Notes: generated by a model not told the origin, from the letters alone. A stretch of DNA of 64,000 bases from Vicinamibacterales bacterium (GCA_041659285.1 JBAZYO010000001.1:186001-250000), one strand, 5' to 3'. Counted from the first letter of the stretch, positions 41,396 through 50,401 are shown. Numbers and translations are program-made.

Positions 41396-42697
41396 ATGAG
41401 TACACGGCGTCCCGTGCTGGTGGAACGAGCGGCGCTTGTCGGCTTGGTGACCGGCGGCGCGCGGCGGGTCGACGCGGAACATTCCCTCGAAGAGCTCGGC
41501 GGCCTCGCGGAGGCCGCCGGCGCGCGCACGGTCCTGCGCGTGCTCCAGGAGCGCCCCAGGCCGGATTCGGCGACCTTTCTCGGCAGCGGCAAGGTGGCCG
41601 TGCTGGCGGCCGCGGCGGCGGAAGCTGACGCCGACGTCGTGATCTTCGACAACGAGCTGTCGCCCGCGCAGTTGCGCGAGCTGACCAAGCGCCTGGACCG
41701 CAAGGTCGTTGACCGTACCCAACTCATTCTCGACATCTTTGCCAGGCGCGCGAAGACGCGCGAAGGCAAGCTGCAGGTCGAGCTGGCCCAGTTGAAGTAC
41801 CTGCTGCCGCGGCTGGTCGGATCCAGCGCGGGATTGTCGCAGCAGGGCGGCGGCATCGGCACGCGCGGGCCGGGTGAAACCAAGCTCGAAGCGGACCGCC
41901 GGCGCATTCGCGTGCGGATGAAGGTGCTCACCGACGAAATCGACGTCGTCCGCCGCCGGCGCACGCAGTTGCGGGAGCGCCGGCAGAAGATGGATGCACC
42001 GACGGTGGCCCTGGTCGGCTACACCAACGCCGGCAAGACCACGCTCTTCAACCGGCTGACCCGGTCCGAGGCGGAAGCGTCGAACGCGCTGTTTGTCACG
42101 CTCGACCCGCTGGTCCGCCGCGTGGCCCTGCCGGACCGCCGCGAGTTGCTGTTGAGCGACACCGTCGGCTTCATCGATCGACTGCCGCACACGCTGGTGG
42201 CGGCGTTCCGCGCGACCCTCGAGGAAACCGCGGATGCCGACCTCGTCCTGCACGTCATCGACGCCTCGAATCCCGAACGCGAGCGGCACATGGCCGCGGT
42301 CACGCGCGTGCTCGAAGAGGTCGGCGCGCTCACGGTGCCGCGCGTCGAGGTCTTTAACAAGGTGGACATGCTGTCGCCAGACGAGCGGCGGCGGCTCCAG
42401 GAGAGCGATCCGTCAGCCCTGCTGATTTCGGCAGCCACCGGAATCGGCTGCGACGAATTACTGGAAAGCGTCGCCTCACGGCTGGCCCTCGATCAGCAGC
42501 GCGTGACGCTCGAACTCGACCTGTCGGATGCGGCGCAGGCCGAGCGCCTGGCGTGGGTCTATCGCCATGCCACGGTCCACAGTCACGCCACCATGGGTGA
42601 TCGGGCCACGCTCGAGCTCGACGTCCCCCGGCGCCTGCTGGCGATGATTGGCCTGGCCACGCCCGCGGCCCCGAAAGTGCGAGGGCGTCGTGGTTAA
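41396..42697 (+). CDS. hflX: GTPase HflX
   Basis: A 433-aa protein. The N-terminal domain (VIFDNELSPAQLRELTK; GRPGETKL-type loop GGGIGTRGPGETKLEADR) and a coiled coil precede the G domain: G1 GYTNAGKTTLF, G3 DTVGF, G4 NKVDM. HflX binds ribosomes and splits stalled ones. Its stop overlaps the next gene by 8 bases. Confidence 0.94.
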   Translation: MSTRRPVLVERAALVGLVTGGARRVDAEHSLEELGGLAEAAGARTVLRVLQERPRPDSATFLGSGKVAVLAAAAAEADADVVIFDNELSPAQLRELTKRLDRKVVDRTQLILDIFARRAKTREGKLQVELAQLKYLLPRLVGSSAGLSQQGGGIGTRGPGETKLEADRRRIRVRMKVLTDEIDVVRRRRTQLRERRQKMDAPTVALVGYTNAGKTTLFNRLTRSEAEASNALFVTLDPLVRRVALPDRRELLLSDTVGFIDRLPHTLVAAFRATLEETADADLVLHVIDASNPERERHMAAVTRVLEEVGALTVPRVEVFNKVDMLSPDERRRLQESDPSALLISAATGIGCDELLESVASRLALDQQRVTLELDLSDAAQAERLAWVYRHATVHSHATMGDRATLELDVPRRLLAMIGLATPAAPKVRGRRG

Positions 42698-44099
42698 GCG
42701 AATGTTTGCCACCAAGATACCGAGGCACAAAGAAGACAGTCTTGTTTTGGCATACCCCAAAGTCCTGGTCTTCTCCGTGGCTCTGTGTCTCTGTGGCATC
42801 TTTCTCGCGTCGTGCGCGCCGAAGGCGCCGCCGGCGGTGGTCGGGGCGCCCAAGCATCCGGAGTTCATGTTCCCCACGGCGCCCGACGGCTCCCTCGCGG
42901 AGCAGACCGCTCGCCTCGATCGCGGCTGGCAGTTCCTGCAGCTCGACGACCTGCGCAGCGCCGAGCGTGAGTTCTCGTCGGCCCTGAAGCAGCAACCCGC
43001 GTTCCATCCGGCCGACGCGGCCCTCGGCTACGTGGCGCTGGCGCGCGGCAATGAGGCCGATGCCGTCAGCCGATTCGACCGCGCCCTGGTTGCGGACCCG
43101 GCCTACGTGCCGGCGCTCGTCGGGCGCGGACAGGCGCTGCTCGAGATGGATCGCCTCGGCGACGCGCTGGCCAGCTTCGAGGCGGCGCTGGCGAAAGACG
43201 CGTCGCTGTCGGACCTGAAGTCCCGGGTGGACGTACTGCGGTTCCGCGCGACGCAGGACATGCTGGCGCGGGCCAAGGCCGCGGCCGATGCCCAGCGATG
43301 GGACGAAGCGAGGGCGGCGTATCAACAGGCCATTGCCGCGTCTCCCGATTCCGCGTTCCTGTATCGCGAGCTGGCGGCGGTGGAGCAGAAGGCCGGCGAT
43401 GCGACGGGGGCGATCGGACACTATCGCCGTGCCGTGGAGCTCGACACGAGCGATTCGCGGTCGTGGGCCGCCATCGGCGGGCTGCTGGAGGCCGACGGCG
43501 ACATGGTCGGCGCCCTGTCGGCCTACGAACGGGCGCGGGCCATCGACCTCGGCGAGGTGCCCGACAGCGTGGTGGCACGCGTGCGCGCGCGGGCGGCGCT
43601 GATGAAGCTGCCGGCCGAGTATCGCGCCATTCCGTCGAATCCAGGCGTGACCCGGGCCGAGATCGCCGCGCTGATTGGCATCCGGCTCGAAGCCCTGGTC
43701 GCGCGCGCGCGTCCGCGGCAGTTGATCATCACGGATGTGCGCGGGCACTGGGCGCAGCAGTGGATCACCGCCGTGGCCCGGGCGGGCATCATGGATCCGC
43801 TGCCCAACTACGAGTTCCAGCCCGGCACGCGCGTGCGCCGCGGCGAATTGGCGCTGACGGTGTCGCGGCTCCTGGGGCTGGTGGCAGCCGCGAAGCCAGA
43901 CCTGCTGAAGAAGTGGCAGGCGACGATGGTGACGGTGAACGACGTGCCGTCCGGGCACCTCAGCTACCCGTACGTCTCGCAGGCTGTCGCCGCCGGCATC
44001 ATGCCGCTCGCCGGCGGCAATTTTGAACTGCTGCGCGGCGTCAGCGGTGCCGACGCCATGGAAATCATCAGCCGCATCGAAGCGCTCGCCCGGCCATGA
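42690..44099 (+). CDS. TPR lipoprotein with C-terminal SLH domains
   Basis: About 469 aa from GTG 42690 (GAGGG upstream) or 465 from ATG 42702. Lipobox LASC with Cys at residue 42 follows the hydrophobic VLVFSVALCLCGIF, so it is lipidated. Residues about 70-320 are TPRs (LRSAEREFSSALKQQPAFH; DAVSRFDRALVADPAYV). The C-terminus has two SLH-like domains (ITDVRGHWAQQWITAVARAG and VNDVPSGHLSYPYVSQAV). SLH domains bind secondary cell-wall polymer; in a diderm they can bind peptidoglycan from the outer membrane. The signal peptide region is largely encoded by a dispersed palindromic repeat. Confidence 0.82.
   Translation: MVKRMFATKIPRHKEDSLVLAYPKVLVFSVALCLCGIFLASCAPKAPPAVVGAPKHPEFMFPTAPDGSLAEQTARLDRGWQFLQLDDLRSAEREFSSALKQQPAFHPADAALGYVALARGNEADAVSRFDRALVADPAYVPALVGRGQALLEMDRLGDALASFEAALAKDASLSDLKSRVDVLRFRATQDMLARAKAAADAQRWDEARAAYQQAIAASPDSAFLYRELAAVEQKAGDATGAIGHYRRAVELDTSDSRSWAAIGGLLEADGDMVGALSAYERARAIDLGEVPDSVVARVRARAALMKLPAEYRAIPSNPGVTRAEIAALIGIRLEALVARARPRQLIITDVRGHWAQQWITAVARAGIMDPLPNYEFQPGTRVRRGELALTVSRLLGLVAAAKPDLLKKWQATMVTVNDVPSGHLSYPYVSQAVAAGIMPLAGGNFELLRGVSGADAMEIISRIEALARP
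42705..42800. repeat. CTCTGTG/CACAGAG palindromic repeat encoding a signal peptide
   Basis: The DNA from about 42705 to 42800 has the composition of the repeat at 34310-34435: GAGGCACAAAGAAGAC, the ACCCCAAAGTC centre, TCTTCTC and CTCTGTGTCTCTGTGGC. In this frame it makes the basic start and hydrophobic core of the lipoprotein signal. Confidence 0.75.
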
Positions 44100-44653
44100 C
44101 CGCCCAGGTCTTCACGCTGGCCAATCAGCTGACGCTGCTGCGGATGCTGCTGGTGCCGGCGTTCGTCCTGCTCACGTTGTATGGGCGGTTCGGCTGGGCG
44201 CTGCTGACCTTCATGTTCGCCGGCCTCACCGACCTGCTCGACGGCCTGGCGGCGCGCAAGACCAGCGGCAAGAGCGACCTCGGGGCCTGGCTCGATCCGG
44301 CCGCCGACAAGCTGCTGATCGCCACGACGTTCGTGGTCCTGACGCTGCCCAACATCGGCCTCGTCAACCGGTTGCCGTTGTGGCTCACGATCATCGTGAT
44401 CAGCCGGGACCTGGGCATCGTGCTGACCGTCGCGATCGTCAACCTCGCGATGGGCCCGCGCACGTTCCGTCCGTCGCCGCTCGGGAAGCTGGCGACGGCG
44501 GTCTTCCTCGTCTCGTGCGTGGTGGTGATGTTCTTCAACTACCTCGGGCACACCTCGCTGTGGGTTGATGCCGCGATCTGGCTGTCACTGGTCATCACCC
44601 TGGCGTCGTGGGTGGACTACGTGTGGCGCCTGGCGCGGATCATCAACGAGTAG
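44096..44653 (+). CDS. CDP-alcohol phosphatidyltransferase (PgsA-like)
   Basis: A 185-aa inner-membrane enzyme overlapping the previous gene by four bases. The signature D-G-x2-A-R-x8-G-x3-D-x3-D is complete in LLDGLAARKTSGKSDLGAWL plus DPAADK. Four or more helices follow. It probably makes phosphatidylglycerophosphate or another CDP-DAG-derived lipid; the acceptor cannot be told. Confidence 0.88.
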   Translation: MTAQVFTLANQLTLLRMLLVPAFVLLTLYGRFGWALLTFMFAGLTDLLDGLAARKTSGKSDLGAWLDPAADKLLIATTFVVLTLPNIGLVNRLPLWLTIIVISRDLGIVLTVAIVNLAMGPRTFRPSPLGKLATAVFLVSCVVVMFFNYLGHTSLWVDAAIWLSLVITLASWVDYVWRLARIINE

Positions 44654-44790
44654 GCGCGCGCCTGCGGCGCGCGTGGGCGCCTCTCGCCTTCGGCGCTCGG
44701 CGTAGGGCGCGGTCCTCGCCCCGCTCGGCCCGCGTAGGCTCGGCCGCTACGCGGCCTCGTAGGACTTGCGGCTTGCGCCGCTCGTGGGAA
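44654..44790. repeat. GC-rich palindromic repeat cluster C
   Basis: Starts with GGCGCGCGCC and continues with units such as CTCGGCCGCTACGCGGCCTC and GCGGCTTGCGCCGCTCGTGGG. Same family as clusters A and B. It ends just before the broken lipoprotein. Confidence 0.88.
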
Positions 44791-44820
44791 AACAAATGCC
44801 ATCGGGGGGTAAACTCCCTC

Positions 44821-45263
44821 ATGCGGATGCTCGGACTGGTCGCTGTAGCCCTGCTCGCCGGGTGCGGCGCCGCTTCGATGTCACGTCGCCGTTGTTTGCC
44901 GACGACGGCAGCGTGCTACGGACGCTGGGCGGTGAACCAGCTGTCCGGTGGACGGCGCGGAACTCGCTGGTGAAGTCTGCCGGCCAATTCGGTGATGCGG
45001 TGGCCACGGTTCATTACCGAACACGGTTGCCCGCGGATTACGTGTTTGGCCAGAGCACCGAGTCTGACTACTGGATGAACCTGCATTCGCTCAATCGTCA
45101 CAAGTTGGTGAGTGACATCAAGCTGCCGGGCATGCCCATAGGCCGCGACGACACGCATGTCTACGTGACCGACTATGGTCCTGATGGGCGCCATAGTGCG
45201 CCTGGGAGACTGAAGATTCTAAGAATCCCGGTGAGGGCTGGAACTGAGGGCTTCGTGCACTAA
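44821..45263 (+). pseudogene. Frameshifted lipoprotein remnant
   Basis: ATG 44821 starts a lipoprotein signal (MRMLGLVAVALLAGCGA) with a good lipobox. Around 44865-44880 the frame must shift: the original frame goes to nonsense, while the frame two positions along reads FDVTSPLFADDGSVLRTLGG and HVYVTDYGPDGRHSAPG to 45263. The parts fit one small lipoprotein broken by an indel, perhaps also truncated, between two repeat clusters. TAAACT lies five bases before the ATG. A sequencing error is the alternative. Confidence 0.55.
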
Positions 45264-45375
45264 CCCCAGGAGGCCGACGACAGTCGGCCGACCCCCACGA
45301 GGCGGCAAAGCCGCCGAGCCCACCGAAGGAACGAAGTGAGTAAGGCCCTACGAGCGCGAAGCGCTCGCCCCGGCT
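45264..45375. repeat. GC-rich palindromic repeat cluster D
   Basis: Units CCCCAGGAGGCCGACGAC, CCCCACGAGGCGGCAAAGCC and CTACGAGCGCGAAGCGCTCG, mostly in the inverse orientation. It fills the space after the broken lipoprotein up to the helicase stop codon. Confidence 0.88.
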
Positions 45376-46684
45376 AGGTCCGTCCGCGCCGGCCTGACGG
45401 CCCGCTGCGCTGGCCGCCCGGACCCCGTGGCCGCCACGACCCGCCGCCACCACCACCGCCCGGCCGCCGGCTGGCGCCCGGCCGCGCATGCGTGCGCCCC
45501 GCGCCCGGTGCGGAGGCGGGCCTGCCCACCGACGCCGACGACGACGGTGGGTGTGGCGTGTTGGCGACGAACCCCTCGAGCTTGCGGCGCGGGATGCCGC
45601 GGCCGAGGAACTTCTCCAGGCGGCGCAGGTCGTCCATCTCGTCGTGCGAGACAAAGCTGATCGCGTCGCCGATGGCCTGCGCGCGGCCGGTGCGGCCGAT
45701 GCGGTGCACGTAGTCTTCCGGCTGCGGCGGGAAGTCGTAGTTGATGACGTGCGAGATGCCGTCAACGTCGATGCCGCGTGCCGCGATATCGGTGGCGACG
45801 AGGCAGCGGACGTCACCGGACTTGAAGCGCTTGAGGGCGAGAATCCGCTGGCCCTGGGTGCGGTTCGAATGCAGCGTCGCGCAGCGGATGCCGGCGTCCT
45901 CCAGCTTGCGGGCAATGCGATCGGCGCCGTGCTTGGTGCGCGAGAAGACCAGCACCGATTCGAGCGCGGCGTCCTTGAGCAGGTGGACCAGCGCCGGCAC
46001 CTTGGCGGCCTGTGAGACCTCGACGATCCATTGCGCGACGGCTTCGACCGGCGTCGAGCGCGCGCCGATCTCCACGTGCGCCGGGGACTTCAGGACCTCG
46101 CGCGTCACCGCCTCGATCTCTTTCGACATCGTCGCCGAGAACAGCAGCGTCTGGCGGGTCTTCGGCGTCGCCGCCACGATCTTGCGGATCGGCGGCAGGA
46201 ACCCCATGTCCAGCATGCGGTCGGCCTCGTCCAGCACCAGCACCTGCAGGTCGGCGAAGTTCACGTGCCGCTGCTGCATCAGGTCGAGCAGGCGCCCGGG
46301 CGTGGCCACGGCGATGTCAACGCCGCGGCGCAGGGCCTGGATCTGCGGGCCCTCGCCGACGCCGCCGAAGATGGTGGCGTAGCGCAGGTTGAGGTGGCGG
46401 CCATAGGCGCGGATGTTCTCCTCGATCTGCGCCACCAGCTCGCGCGTGGGGGCGACGATCAGGGCGCGCATGTGCCGGGTTGGCTCCGAGCCGCTCAGGC
46501 GCTCGAGCAAGGGCAGCACGAAGGCCGCGGTCTTGCCGGTGCCGGTCTGCGCCACGCCGATGATGTCGCGGCCTTCGAGGATGATCGGGATGGCCTTTGC
46601 CTGGATCGGCGTCGGCTCGACGTAACCCTGTTCCGTGAGCGCGCTGGTGATCTTCGAGCCGAGGCCGAGCGTCGTGAATGGCAA
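45374..46684 (-). CDS. DEAD-box RNA helicase, RhlE-like
   Basis: A 436-aa helicase: Q motif region YVEPTPIQAKAIP, motif I AQTGTGKTAAF, Ia PTRELVAQI, II VLDEADRMLDMGF, III SATMS, and VI HRIGRTGRA. The C-terminus is rich in Gly, Arg and Pro (RPGGGGGGGSWRPRGPGG), an RNA-binding extension as in cold-induced RhlE proteins. Start is TTG 46684, one base from the stop of uxs. It unwinds RNA in ribosome assembly or decay. Confidence 0.93.
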   Translation of the reverse strand: MPFTTLGLGSKITSALTEQGYVEPTPIQAKAIPIILEGRDIIGVAQTGTGKTAAFVLPLLERLSGSEPTRHMRALIVAPTRELVAQIEENIRAYGRHLNLRYATIFGGVGEGPQIQALRRGVDIAVATPGRLLDLMQQRHVNFADLQVLVLDEADRMLDMGFLPPIRKIVAATPKTRQTLLFSATMSKEIEAVTREVLKSPAHVEIGARSTPVEAVAQWIVEVSQAAKVPALVHLLKDAALESVLVFSRTKHGADRIARKLEDAGIRCATLHSNRTQGQRILALKRFKSGDVRCLVATDIAARGIDVDGISHVINYDFPPQPEDYVHRIGRTGRAQAIGDAISFVSHDEMDDLRRLEKFLGRGIPRRKLEGFVANTPHPPSSSASVGRPASAPGAGRTHARPGASRRPGGGGGGGSWRPRGPGGQRSGPSGRRGRT

Positions 46685-47623
46685 CTAGGAACCTAGAACC
46701 TTTTTCCTGAAGTAATCGATGGTGCGCACGAGCCCCTGCTCGAGCGGCACTTTCGGCTCCCAGCCGAGCAGGGTGCGCGCCCGGGTGATGTCCGGCTGCC
46801 GCACCTTCGGGTCGTCGGTGGGCAGCGGCCCGTAGACGATCCGGCTCTTCGACCCCGTCATCTCGATGATCAGGCGCGCGATCTGCTCGATCGTCATCTC
46901 CTGCGGGTTGCCGATGTTGATCGGATCGTTTTCCTTCGAGTGCATCAGGCGGATGATGCCGTCCACCAGGTCGCTGATGTAACAGAAGCTCCGCGTCTGC
47001 GTGCCGTCGCCGAACACCGTGACGTCCTGGTTCAGCAGCGCCTGCGAGATGAACGCCGGCACGGCGCGGCCGTCACGGATGCGCATGCGCGGGCCGTAGG
47101 TATTGAAGATGCGGACGATCTTGGTGTCGAGGTTGTGGTACCGGCGGTAGGCCACCGTCATCGCTTCGGCAAAGCGCTTGGCTTCATCGTAGACGCCGCG
47201 CGGTCCGATCGGGTTGACGTTGCCCCAGTAGCTTTCTTTCTGCGGATGTTCGAGCGGATCGCCGTAGACCTCGGAGGTGGAGGCGATCAGGAACGTGGCC
47301 CCCTTCGCCTTGGCCAGGCCCAGCGCCTTATGGGTGCCGAGCGCGCCGACCTTGAGCGTCGGGATGGGCAGCTCCAGGTAGTCGATCGGGCTGGCCGGGC
47401 TGGCCCAGTGCAGCACGTAGTCCACCGGGCCGTCGACGTCGATGTAGTTGGTGACGTCGTGGCGGATGAACTGGAAGTCGCGGTCGCGCAGGTGCGCGAT
47501 GTTGGCCAGGTCACCGGTCAGCAGGTTGTCGATGCCGACCACCGAGAAGCCGCGATCGAGCAGCGCCTCCGACAGGTGGGAGCCGATGAAGCCGGCGGCG
47601 CCGGTGATGACCGCGCGCGGCAC
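46685..47623 (-). CDS. UDP-glucuronate decarboxylase (UDP-xylose synthase)
   Basis: A 312-aa extended SDR protein with GTG start one base after the previous gene. Rossmann TGAAGFIGSHL, catalytic YxxxK in YDEAKRFAEA, STSEVYGDPLEHPQ, and GPRMRIRDGRAVPAFI, the last two typical of Uxs. It converts UDP-glucuronate to UDP-xylose; its substrate could come from the UDP-glucose dehydrogenase at 55501. Confidence 0.9.
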   Translation of the reverse strand: MPRAVITGAAGFIGSHLSEALLDRGFSVVGIDNLLTGDLANIAHLRDRDFQFIRHDVTNYIDVDGPVDYVLHWASPASPIDYLELPIPTLKVGALGTHKALGLAKAKGATFLIASTSEVYGDPLEHPQKESYWGNVNPIGPRGVYDEAKRFAEAMTVAYRRYHNLDTKIVRIFNTYGPRMRIRDGRAVPAFISQALLNQDVTVFGDGTQTRSFCYISDLVDGIIRLMHSKENDPINIGNPQEMTIEQIARLIIEMTGSKSRIVYGPLPTDDPKVRQPDITRARTLLGWEPKVPLEQGLVRTIDYFRKKVLGS

Positions 47624-47624
47624 C

Positions 47625-49064
47625 TTAGGCGGCCCCGCGGTTCGGGGTAAGCACGCGGATCAGGGTCAGCCACATGATTTTGATGTCCAGGGTTACCGAC
47701 CAGTTTTCGATGTAGTACAGGTCGTACTCGATGCGCTTCTCGAGCGAGGTGTTGCCGCGCCAGCCGTTGACCTGGGCCCAGCCGGTGATGCCGGCCTTCA
47801 CCTTGTGGCGGAGCATGTACTGCGGAATGCGGTGCTTGAACTGCTCGACGAAGAAGGGCCGTTCCGGCCGCGGGCCGACAATCGACATCTCGCCGACCAG
47901 CACGTTCCAGAACTGCGGCCATTCGTCGAGGTCGTGGGCGCGCAGCCACGTGCCAATGCCGGTCGCGCGCGGGTCGTTCTCGTCGCCCCACACCGGGCCT
48001 TCCGGCTCGGCGTCGAGCGGCATCGTCCGGAACTTGTAGACGTTGAACTGCTTGCCGTCGAGGCCCATGCGCTCCTGCGTGTAGAACACCGGTCCGGGCG
48101 AGCTCTGCTTGATCAGCCACGAGATCAGCAGACCGGGCAGCGCCATCACCGTCAGCGCGCCGGCGGAGATCAGGATGTCGAGCGTGCGCTTGAAGAACGC
48201 GCTCACGCCCTGGTGGGGCACGTCGTTCAGGTTGATGACCGGCACGCCGTCGAGGTCTTCGAGCCGCGCCCGCAGTGCGATGAACTGCAGCAGGTCGGGC
48301 ACCACCTTGACGTCGACGCCCTCGCGGCTGGTCGATTCGACCAGGTCGAGCAGCTTCATGTGCTCTTCGAGCGGCAGCGCCACGTAGAGGTCGTCGATCT
48401 TCTCGTTGGCGACGATCTCCGCGGCTTGCTTGAGCGAGCCGAGGAGCGGCAGCCCCCGGTAGCCGAGGTGATCGCCGCCGGCCTTGTCGTCGACGAAGCC
48501 GACCAGCTGATAGCCGAGCTCGCGATGCTCGAGCATCCGGTCCGCCACCACGCGGCCCAGCTCGCCGGCGCCGGCGATCAGGATGCGCCGCAGGCCGACC
48601 CCCGCCAGCCAGCGCCGCTCGAGCGCTTCGCGGATGAACTTGCGCGACAGGTAGCCGGCGACGATGTTGCAGAGCAGGAACAGCGCCCACACCAGCCGCG
48701 ACACTTCGAAGGCGCCGATGTCGCGCTGCACGTCCGACGCGTAGTAGGCCTGGAAATACAGCGTGCTGACGATGCCGAGCACGACGGCGAAGATGCTGCC
48801 GACCAGCACGTTGAAGAAGTCGTCGATGCGCGAGCGGCCGCGCCGCAGGCGATACAGGCCCTGGAAGTGGAAGCCGATCGGCACCACCAGCGCCACGAAC
48901 GGCAGCACGCTGAAGTACTGCTCAATGGGCGGCTGGCCGCGGGTGATGGTGAAGAGGCCGGATTCGAAGCGGAGGACGTAGGCGAGCAGGAACGCCACCA
49001 TGGCCATCACCGCGTCGGTGGCCACGTGGAAGGCGACGAGCAGGCGGTTGTGGCGCCTTACCAT
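47625..49064 (-). CDS. Undecaprenyl-phosphate sugar phosphotransferase
   Basis: A 479-aa polyprenyl-phosphate hexose-1-phosphate transferase (WbaP/WcaJ type). Four N-terminal membrane helices (about 1-130), a CoA-binding-like domain (RILIAGAGELGRVVADRM) and the C-terminal catalytic domain: FFKRTLDI, SSPGPVFYTQERMGLDG, VYKFRTM, LDEWPQFWNVLVGEMS and VGPRPE. It places the first sugar on undecaprenyl phosphate to begin exopolysaccharide. ATG overlaps the upstream stop by 7 bases. Confidence 0.93.
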   Translation of the reverse strand: MVRRHNRLLVAFHVATDAVMAMVAFLLAYVLRFESGLFTITRGQPPIEQYFSVLPFVALVVPIGFHFQGLYRLRRGRSRIDDFFNVLVGSIFAVVLGIVSTLYFQAYYASDVQRDIGAFEVSRLVWALFLLCNIVAGYLSRKFIREALERRWLAGVGLRRILIAGAGELGRVVADRMLEHRELGYQLVGFVDDKAGGDHLGYRGLPLLGSLKQAAEIVANEKIDDLYVALPLEEHMKLLDLVESTSREGVDVKVVPDLLQFIALRARLEDLDGVPVINLNDVPHQGVSAFFKRTLDILISAGALTVMALPGLLISWLIKQSSPGPVFYTQERMGLDGKQFNVYKFRTMPLDAEPEGPVWGDENDPRATGIGTWLRAHDLDEWPQFWNVLVGEMSIVGPRPERPFFVEQFKHRIPQYMLRHKVKAGITGWAQVNGWRGNTSLEKRIEYDLYYIENWSVTLDIKIMWLTLIRVLTPNRGAA

Positions 49065-50215
49065 CGGTGCCCCGCGGGCGCGCGCATGGTGTCGTCCACG
49101 ACCTGTTCGATGGCGGCGACAAACCGCCGCCGCGAGAAGGTATCGGCGTGGGCGCGGATGCGGGCGGGGTCCCACGTCGTCGCCGCCGCGCGCCGCAAGC
49201 CGGCTTCGAGCGATTCCACCGTGGTGTCGCCCACCAGCACGCCGGTCTCGCCGTCGATCACGGTGTCGAGCGCGCCGCCGCGGCCCAGGGCCACGACCGG
49301 CCGGCCGCAGGCCTGCGCCTCGACCGGCACGATGCCGAAGTCTTCTTCACCGGGGAGGATGGCCGCCGTGCAGGTTCGGTACAAGTCGCGAATCTCTTCA
49401 TCCGATCGCCAGCCGGCCAGCTCGATGCCGTCGCCCGCCAGGCGCTCGAGGTTGTGCCGTTCGGGTCCGCTCCCGACGACGGTCAGGCGCATGCCGGCGC
49501 GTCGCGCGGCCATCATGGCCAGATCGACACGTTTATAGGGAACCAGGGCAGACACCACGAGAAAATTTGGTGATCTGGTGATTTGGGGATTTGGGGATTT
49601 GGTTGGAGGCACGGCTATCGCCGCCTCGTCCGAGGCGGGTGTGTAGAAGTCAGTGTCGACCGGTGGATACACAAGGGTCGACTGACGATTATAGTACAGC
49701 GCGATCCTCCGCGCAACATATTGAGAGATAGCGAGATAGCGGTGTACCCGGCCTTCCGTGGCGCGGTCCCACCGGGCCAGTCCCGCCAGCACCGGGCGGA
49801 GCAGGGCGCTCGGCACTTTCCCGACCCGATCCGGGCCGAAATAGGCGTCGAACTGGTCCCACGCGTACCGCATGGGGGTCAGGCAGTAGCAGAGGTGCTT
49901 GGCCCGCCCCGTCACGACCACCGACTTGGCGGCGCAGTGGCTGGTGCTGATCACCAGGTCGTAGCCATCCAGGTCGAACTGTTCCACGGCCATGGGGAAG
50001 AGCGGCAGGTACTGGCGATACAGCCTGCCGGCGAAGGGCAGCCAATGGATGGGGGACTTCTTCACCAGCCGCCGCTCGATGATCGGCGTGACGGTGCCCT
50101 TCAGGTAGACCAGCGTGAACAGATCCGCGGCGGGGAAGAGCTCGCAGAAGACCTCGAGCGCCTTTTCCCCCCCGCGCATTCCGGTGATCCAGTCGTGGAT
50201 GAGGGCGACGCGCAC
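49058..50215 (-). CDS. GT4 glycosyltransferase with an octamer-repeat insert
   Basis: A 385-aa GT-B enzyme starting at GTG 50213-50215 (VRVALIHDWITGMRGGEKAL), similar to WbaZ-type mannosyltransferases. The C-terminal Rossmann domain has the catalytic EEDFGIVPVEAQACGRPVVA. Between the domains, directly before FLVVSALVPYKR, stands TKSPNPQITRSPN, encoded by octamer repeats at 49564-49603. It adds a sugar to the growing polysaccharide in the cytoplasm. Confidence 0.88.
   Translation of the reverse strand: MRVALIHDWITGMRGGEKALEVFCELFPAADLFTLVYLKGTVTPIIERRLVKKSPIHWLPFAGRLYRQYLPLFPMAVEQFDLDGYDLVISTSHCAAKSVVVTGRAKHLCYCLTPMRYAWDQFDAYFGPDRVGKVPSALLRPVLAGLARWDRATEGRVHRYLAISQYVARRIALYYNRQSTLVYPPVDTDFYTPASDEAAIAVPPTKSPNPQITRSPNFLVVSALVPYKRVDLAMMAARRAGMRLTVVGSGPERHNLERLAGDGIELAGWRSDEEIRDLYRTCTAAILPGEEDFGIVPVEAQACGRPVVALGRGGALDTVIDGETGVLVGDTTVESLEAGLRRAAATTWDPARIRAHADTFSRRRFVAAIEQVVDDTMRAPAGHRW
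49564..49603. repeat. Octamer tandem repeat inside a glycosyltransferase gene
   Basis: Five 8-bp units (AATTTGGT, GATCTGGT, GATTTGGG twice, GATTTGGT), the same order as at 27015-27066. It is translated on the minus strand. Confidence 0.95.
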
Positions 50216-50223
50216 CTCGCGAT

Positions 50224-50364
50224 CATACAGGGCGCACGCCTCCGGCGCTCGTGGGGCGCGGGGCTGAGCCCCGCGTAGGGCTCGGCGCTTCGCGCCTCGT
50301 GGGGCTCGCGGCTTCCACCTTCGCGCCTTCGGCGCTACGGCGGACAAGTCGCCGCTCGTGGGGA
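50224..50364. repeat. GC-rich palindromic repeat cluster E
   Basis: Units CTCGTGGGGCGCGG, GGGCTCGGCGCTTCGCGCC and CTCGTGGGGCTCGCGG; its right part is an AACC-independent element GCTTCCACCTTCGCGCC (50311-50353) that recurs at 63744. Lies between the glycosyltransferase start and the VapBC operator. Confidence 0.88.
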
Positions 50365-50380
50365 TTGACCGTCCATCCAG

Positions 50381-50401
50381 TATAAGTGCACTATAAGTGC
50401 A
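50381..50401. promoter_or_regulatory. Candidate VapBC operator
   Basis: TATAAGTGCA occurs twice (50381-50390, 50392-50401), 11 bp apart. The pair also forms a palindrome, TGCACT (50387-50392) and AGTGCA (50396-50401) around ATA. It abuts the antitoxin start codon and overlaps likely -10 boxes (TATAAG), as expected for TA autorepression. Confidence 0.6.

Noticed and set aside
41333..42289. N-terminal extension of the NhaD-like transporter by over 300 residues
   Set aside because: The extension is antisense to hflX and has no membrane character; TATAAT before GTG 41332 supports the short form.
47448..49538. Plus-strand ORF of nearly 700 codons
   Set aside because: Antisense to Uxs and the WbaP-type transferase; no start signals and biased composition.
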